Of a DNA stretch of 8,521 nucleotides, positions 6,400-8,521 are shown one piece after another. Numbering within the stretch: the stretch's first letter is position 1; the number at the start of each line of letters is the position of its first letter. The DNA is from Candidatus Nealsoniibacteriota bacterium. Lineage in GTDB: Bacteria > Patescibacteriota > Minisyncoccia > Minisyncoccales > GWA2-38-27. A program made the position numbers and the translations under genes. The notes under the pieces are model-generated. The model worked only from the letters and a program-made list of their open reading frames with translations. It did no database searches and was not told the origin of the DNA. The stretch spans positions 1-8,521 of the forward strand of contig PWMZ01000046.1 in assembly GCA_003559065.1 (NCBI GenBank), read 5' to 3'.

Positions 6400-7508
6400 T
6401 GTTTTAAATAAGCGACAATATACTCGGCAATGATATTGGCGGCGTTAGGTTTGGCGAAGAATTGACAAGCTTCACTTATTTTTTCTAATTTTTCTTTTCT
6501 TGAAAATAAATGCCTTATTTTTTCCAACAAAAAATGAGCCTTTAGGTTTTCTTGTTCTAAAACTATAGTCGCTTCTTTTTGAAAAAAAGCATAAGCGTTT
6601 TTGGTTTGATGATCTTGAGCCGCTCCTTCTAAGGGAATTAGAATGCTTGGTTTTTTTAAAGCAGCTATTTCAAAGATACTACCAGCTCCCGCTCTTGATA
6701 AGATTAATCCAGCGGCGGCGTAGGCATGCTTTAATTCTTGATCATTCAAAAACCCAATCGGATGATAATATCTTTGTAATTCTTTTGACAAAACCGCCTT
6801 TGATTCGGCTGAAACCTGCTGGACATTTTTTTCTCCTGTTTGGTGGATAATTTCGAAATCTTCTAAAAACTCAGGCATCATTAAAAGAACGGTTTCATTA
6901 ATTATTTGAGCCCCCTGAGAACCTCCTAAAATTAGAATTACCGGCTTTTCTCCTGAAAGAGAAAATATTTCTTTAGCTTCTTTTAAAGACCCCTCTAAAA
7001 GATTTGTTCTGATAGGATTTCCTACAGCCATTAATTTATTAGATGGAAAAGTAGCTGTTTGTTCTACTCCAAAAGCGGTAAAAATAGTTAAGGCAAACTT
7101 TCCGTTAAACCTATTAGCTAAACCCGGAGTAACATCTGATTCATGTAAAAAAACAGGAGTTTGTAAAAGCCAAGAAACAAAAGTGGTAGTTAAAGAGCCG
7201 TATCCTCCTTTGCTAAAAACTAAGTCAGGATTAATAGTGTAAATATAATAGAAAGACTGAAAAAATCCTTTAGGTAAACGAAATAAAATATCAATTATAT
7301 TTTGAAAAGAAAGGTATCTTCTGAACTTACCAGCTGATATGATTCTAATTTTAACTTTTTCGTCTTTTAAAACCTTTAAAGCAAAAGTATCTTTAGGTCC
7401 GATATAGTAAAAAGAAGCCTCAGGTTTTAATTTTCTGATTTCTCTGATTACAGCTATTATGGGATATAGGTGGCCGGCGGTTCCTCCGCCAGTAAATACA
7501 ATTTTCAT
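6396..7508 (-). CDS. murG: MurG, UDP-GlcNAc:lipid I N-acetylglucosaminyltransferase
   Basis: 370 residues, the full family length. It transfers GlcNAc from UDP-GlcNAc to lipid I at the inner face of the membrane, giving lipid II. It has a GT-B fold with two Rossmann domains. The first glycine loop GGGTAGH (7-13) has the conserved histidine. Next come SKGGYGS (99-105), the acceptor-site HESDVTPGLANR (122-133) and GNPIR (163-167). The second glycine loop is ILGGSQGA (193-200). The donor site is SRAGAGSIFEIAAL (271-284) with E280, followed by AAQDHQTKNA (296-305). The family version of the acceptor motif is HEQNxxPGxxNR, so S124/D125/V126 are local variants. The start follows the FtsW-like gene by 12 nt, the classic ftsW-murG order of division and cell-wall clusters. 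The TGA overlaps the next ATG. There is no Shine-Dalgarno sequence; an extended -10-like element lies immediately upstream and is listed separately. Confidence 0.97.
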   Translation of the reverse strand: MKIVFTGGGTAGHLYPIIAVIREIRKLKPEASFYYIGPKDTFALKVLKDEKVKIRIISAGKFRRYLSFQNIIDILFRLPKGFFQSFYYIYTINPDLVFSKGGYGSLTTTFVSWLLQTPVFLHESDVTPGLANRFNGKFALTIFTAFGVEQTATFPSNKLMAVGNPIRTNLLEGSLKEAKEIFSLSGEKPVILILGGSQGAQIINETVLLMMPEFLEDFEIIHQTGEKNVQQVSAESKAVLSKELQRYYHPIGFLNDQELKHAYAAAGLILSRAGAGSIFEIAALKKPSILIPLEGAAQDHQTKNAYAFFQKEATIVLEQENLKAHFLLEKIRHLFSRKEKLEKISEACQFFAKPNAANIIAEYIVAYLKQ

Positions 7509-7514
7509 ATTTTT

Positions 7515-7523
7515 AGTATATCA
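7515..7523 (-). promoter_or_regulatory. Possible extended -10 element ahead of murG
   Basis: Read on the minus strand this is TGATATACT: the TG-N spacing of an extended -10 followed by TATACT (5 of 6 to TATAAT). Its TGA is the stop codon of the FtsW-like gene. Six bases (AAAAAT) separate it from the murG ATG, so transcription would begin at or next to the start codon, giving a leaderless message. No convincing -35 is present 17 nt upstream (TTTTAA). In DNA this AT-rich, such matches arise by chance, so this is only a candidate. Confidence 0.25.
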
Positions 7524-8521
7524 TTTTTTCGAAGATTTTAAAACATTAAAAACAAAACCAATAGCTATTAATTCAGCTACTATATGGGAACCCCCATAAC
7601 TTATTAAAGGAAGTGGTACTCCGGTAATAGGTGCTAATCCTATCATAGCACCGACATGAATTAGTGCTTGGGTTAAAAACCAAATGCTAACCCCTATTAT
7701 TAAAAGTTGAGTAGTCTTGTTTTTATTTTTTTTAGCCAGTAAAAAGCACTTCCAAAAAAAGAAGAAAAAAAGAAAAAGAACCAAAGAGCTAAAAAAGAAC
7801 CCTCCCTCTTCAGCTATAATAGCAAAAACAGCGTCAGACATAGCGTGAGGAACCTTATGGATAGAAAAACCAAACCCCCTACCCCAAAGACCGCCGGAAC
7901 CAACGGTAATTAAGGCCTGGATGGCCTGAAAACCGGATCCTAATGGATCAGCGTCAATACCAAGTAAAGCCAGTATTCTGTCTATTCTAAAAGTACCAAT
8001 TAAAAACAAAGAAAGAACTAAAGCAGTACTTGCCCAAATAGTTAGGTTTTCTTTTAAGGATTTTCCAGCTAAAAAATAAAGAGCTAGACCAGTAAAAATA
8101 ATAACACAAAGTGTGCTTAAATCATTCTGCAAATACATTCCCAAAGAAATAAAAAATAAGATAGCTAAAAAAGGAAAAAAAGTTTTTCCTTTTTTTTGTC
8201 CTAACCAGACAGAAAGATAAAAAATAAAAGCTATTTTTAAAAGTTCAGCTGGCTGAATACTAATGATCCCTAAGTTTAGCCATCTTCTTGCCCCCCAAAT
8301 TTCTATTCCTAAAATAGGCACATTGGTTAAAAAAACTAAAAAGAGAGAAAACAAAAAGAAAGGAAAAGCTATTTTTTTTAAAAACTTGAAAGGAAGTTTG
8401 TAAATAATAAAAGCCAAAACTAAACCGATAAAAATAGCTATTAACTGACGATTTAAAAAATAAGTGGTGGTTCCATATTGTCTATATGAGTAAACACCTG
8501 AAATACCACTTAAGATAAAAA
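7521..8521 (-). CDS. ftsW: FtsW/RodA-family (SEDS) peptidoglycan glycosyltransferase, partial (5' end outside window)
   Basis: The frame is open to the right edge, so 332 C-terminal residues are visible. The fragment begins inside the first membrane helix with GVYSYRQYGTTTYFLNRQL, matching the family pattern near VYSAS...FLxRQ. A TTG at 8417 is internal, not the start. About eight or nine further hydrophobic segments follow. Family signatures are GARRWLNLGIISIQPAELLK, NDLST, GSGGLWGRGFG, SDAVFAIIAEEGGF and the C-terminal TGVPLPLISYGGS. The Asp of SDAVFAI (codon 7833-7835) aligns with the essential Asp of SEDS polymerases (AHTDFIFA in E. coli FtsW). These proteins polymerise lipid II glycan strands with a class B PBP partner. 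Next to murG, FtsW is more likely than RodA, but the sequence alone does not settle it. The extracellular loop before this Asp is shortened and lacks the usual LPE. The gene ends in TGA, 12 nt before murG. Confidence 0.93.
   Translation of the reverse strand, partial: FILSGISGVYSYRQYGTTTYFLNRQLIAIFIGLVLAFIIYKLPFKFLKKIAFPFFLFSLFLVFLTNVPILGIEIWGARRWLNLGIISIQPAELLKIAFIFYLSVWLGQKKGKTFFPFLAILFFISLGMYLQNDLSTLCVIIFTGLALYFLAGKSLKENLTIWASTALVLSLFLIGTFRIDRILALLGIDADPLGSGFQAIQALITVGSGGLWGRGFGFSIHKVPHAMSDAVFAIIAEEGGFFFSSLVLFLFFFFFWKCFLLAKKNKNKTTQLLIIGVSIWFLTQALIHVGAMIGLAPITGVPLPLISYGGSHIVAELIAIGFVFNVLKSSKK

Noticed and set aside
6647..6850. Plus-strand open frame of 67 codons
   Set aside because: It is antisense to the donor-binding half of murG; its composition follows from the opposite strand and it has no supporting signals.
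7476..7490. GC-rich hairpin near the murG start (GGCGG-loop-CCGCC)
   Set aside because: It encodes the invariant glycine-rich loop GGGTAG, so codon constraint explains it; the stem is only five pairs.
7725..7790. Phenylalanine run and A/T homopolymers in the FtsW-like gene as a phase-variation tract
   Set aside because: The runs are at most about seven or eight bases, broken by other bases, and match a normal transmembrane helix; the frame is intact.
8415..8417. TTG as start of the FtsW-like gene
   Set aside because: The frame continues upstream to the window edge with clear family sequence (YGTTTYFLNRQLIAIF), so the true start lies outside.
1..8521. Alternative genetic code (TGA read as Gly or Trp)
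   Set aside because: Four genes end in TGA at positions matching family C-termini, three of them at ATGA junctions, and the tryptophan codons checked are TGG.

Overview
This AT-rich window (about 30% GC by eye) is one continuous run of eight genes, all on the minus strand. Transcription therefore runs from the right-hand end (8521) to the left (1). Only 26 intergenic bases lie between neighbouring genes (12, 13 and 1 nt). The other four junctions are overlaps, three of them ATGA stop/start overlaps. I see no tRNA, rRNA, CRISPR array, insertion sequence or intrinsic terminator.

In transcription order the genes are: the C-terminal part of an FtsW/RodA lipid II polymerase (7521-8521, start outside the window); murG (6396-7508); an unrecognised four-helix membrane protein (5941-6399); lysS (4476-5927); serS (3230-4474); a small alpha/beta hydrolase (2563-3249); a MurF-type Mur ligase with a membrane domain at its N-terminus (1040-2566); and a DegT/DnrJ/EryC1/StrS-type PLP aminotransferase running off the left edge (1-1043).

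The organism is a bacterium that makes peptidoglycan. It uses the standard code: four genes end in TGA, and the tryptophans checked are TGG. The extreme compaction, the membrane-fused Mur ligase, the LysRS signature around HLQDYTQMEFYW and the aminotransferase motif around RDKVISSV look like Candidate Phyla Radiation (Patescibacteria, Parcubacteria-like) proteins from memory. That placement is inference; it was not searched. Lineages that recode TGA (Gracilibacteria, Absconditabacteria) are excluded.

Functionally, MurG makes lipid II, the FtsW-like protein polymerises it, and the MurF-like ligase belongs to stem-peptide assembly. Two tRNA synthetases (Lys, Ser) sit between these cell-wall genes. 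The last three genes (hydrolase, membrane Mur ligase, aminotransferase) overlap head to tail and probably form a translationally coupled unit. It is the part most likely to hide unusual biology, because both the ligase and the aminotransferase depart from their family norms. None of the seven visible starts has a Shine-Dalgarno sequence. I found no clear-cut new defence or mobile system; the leads are variations on envelope-building enzymes and one unknown membrane protein.
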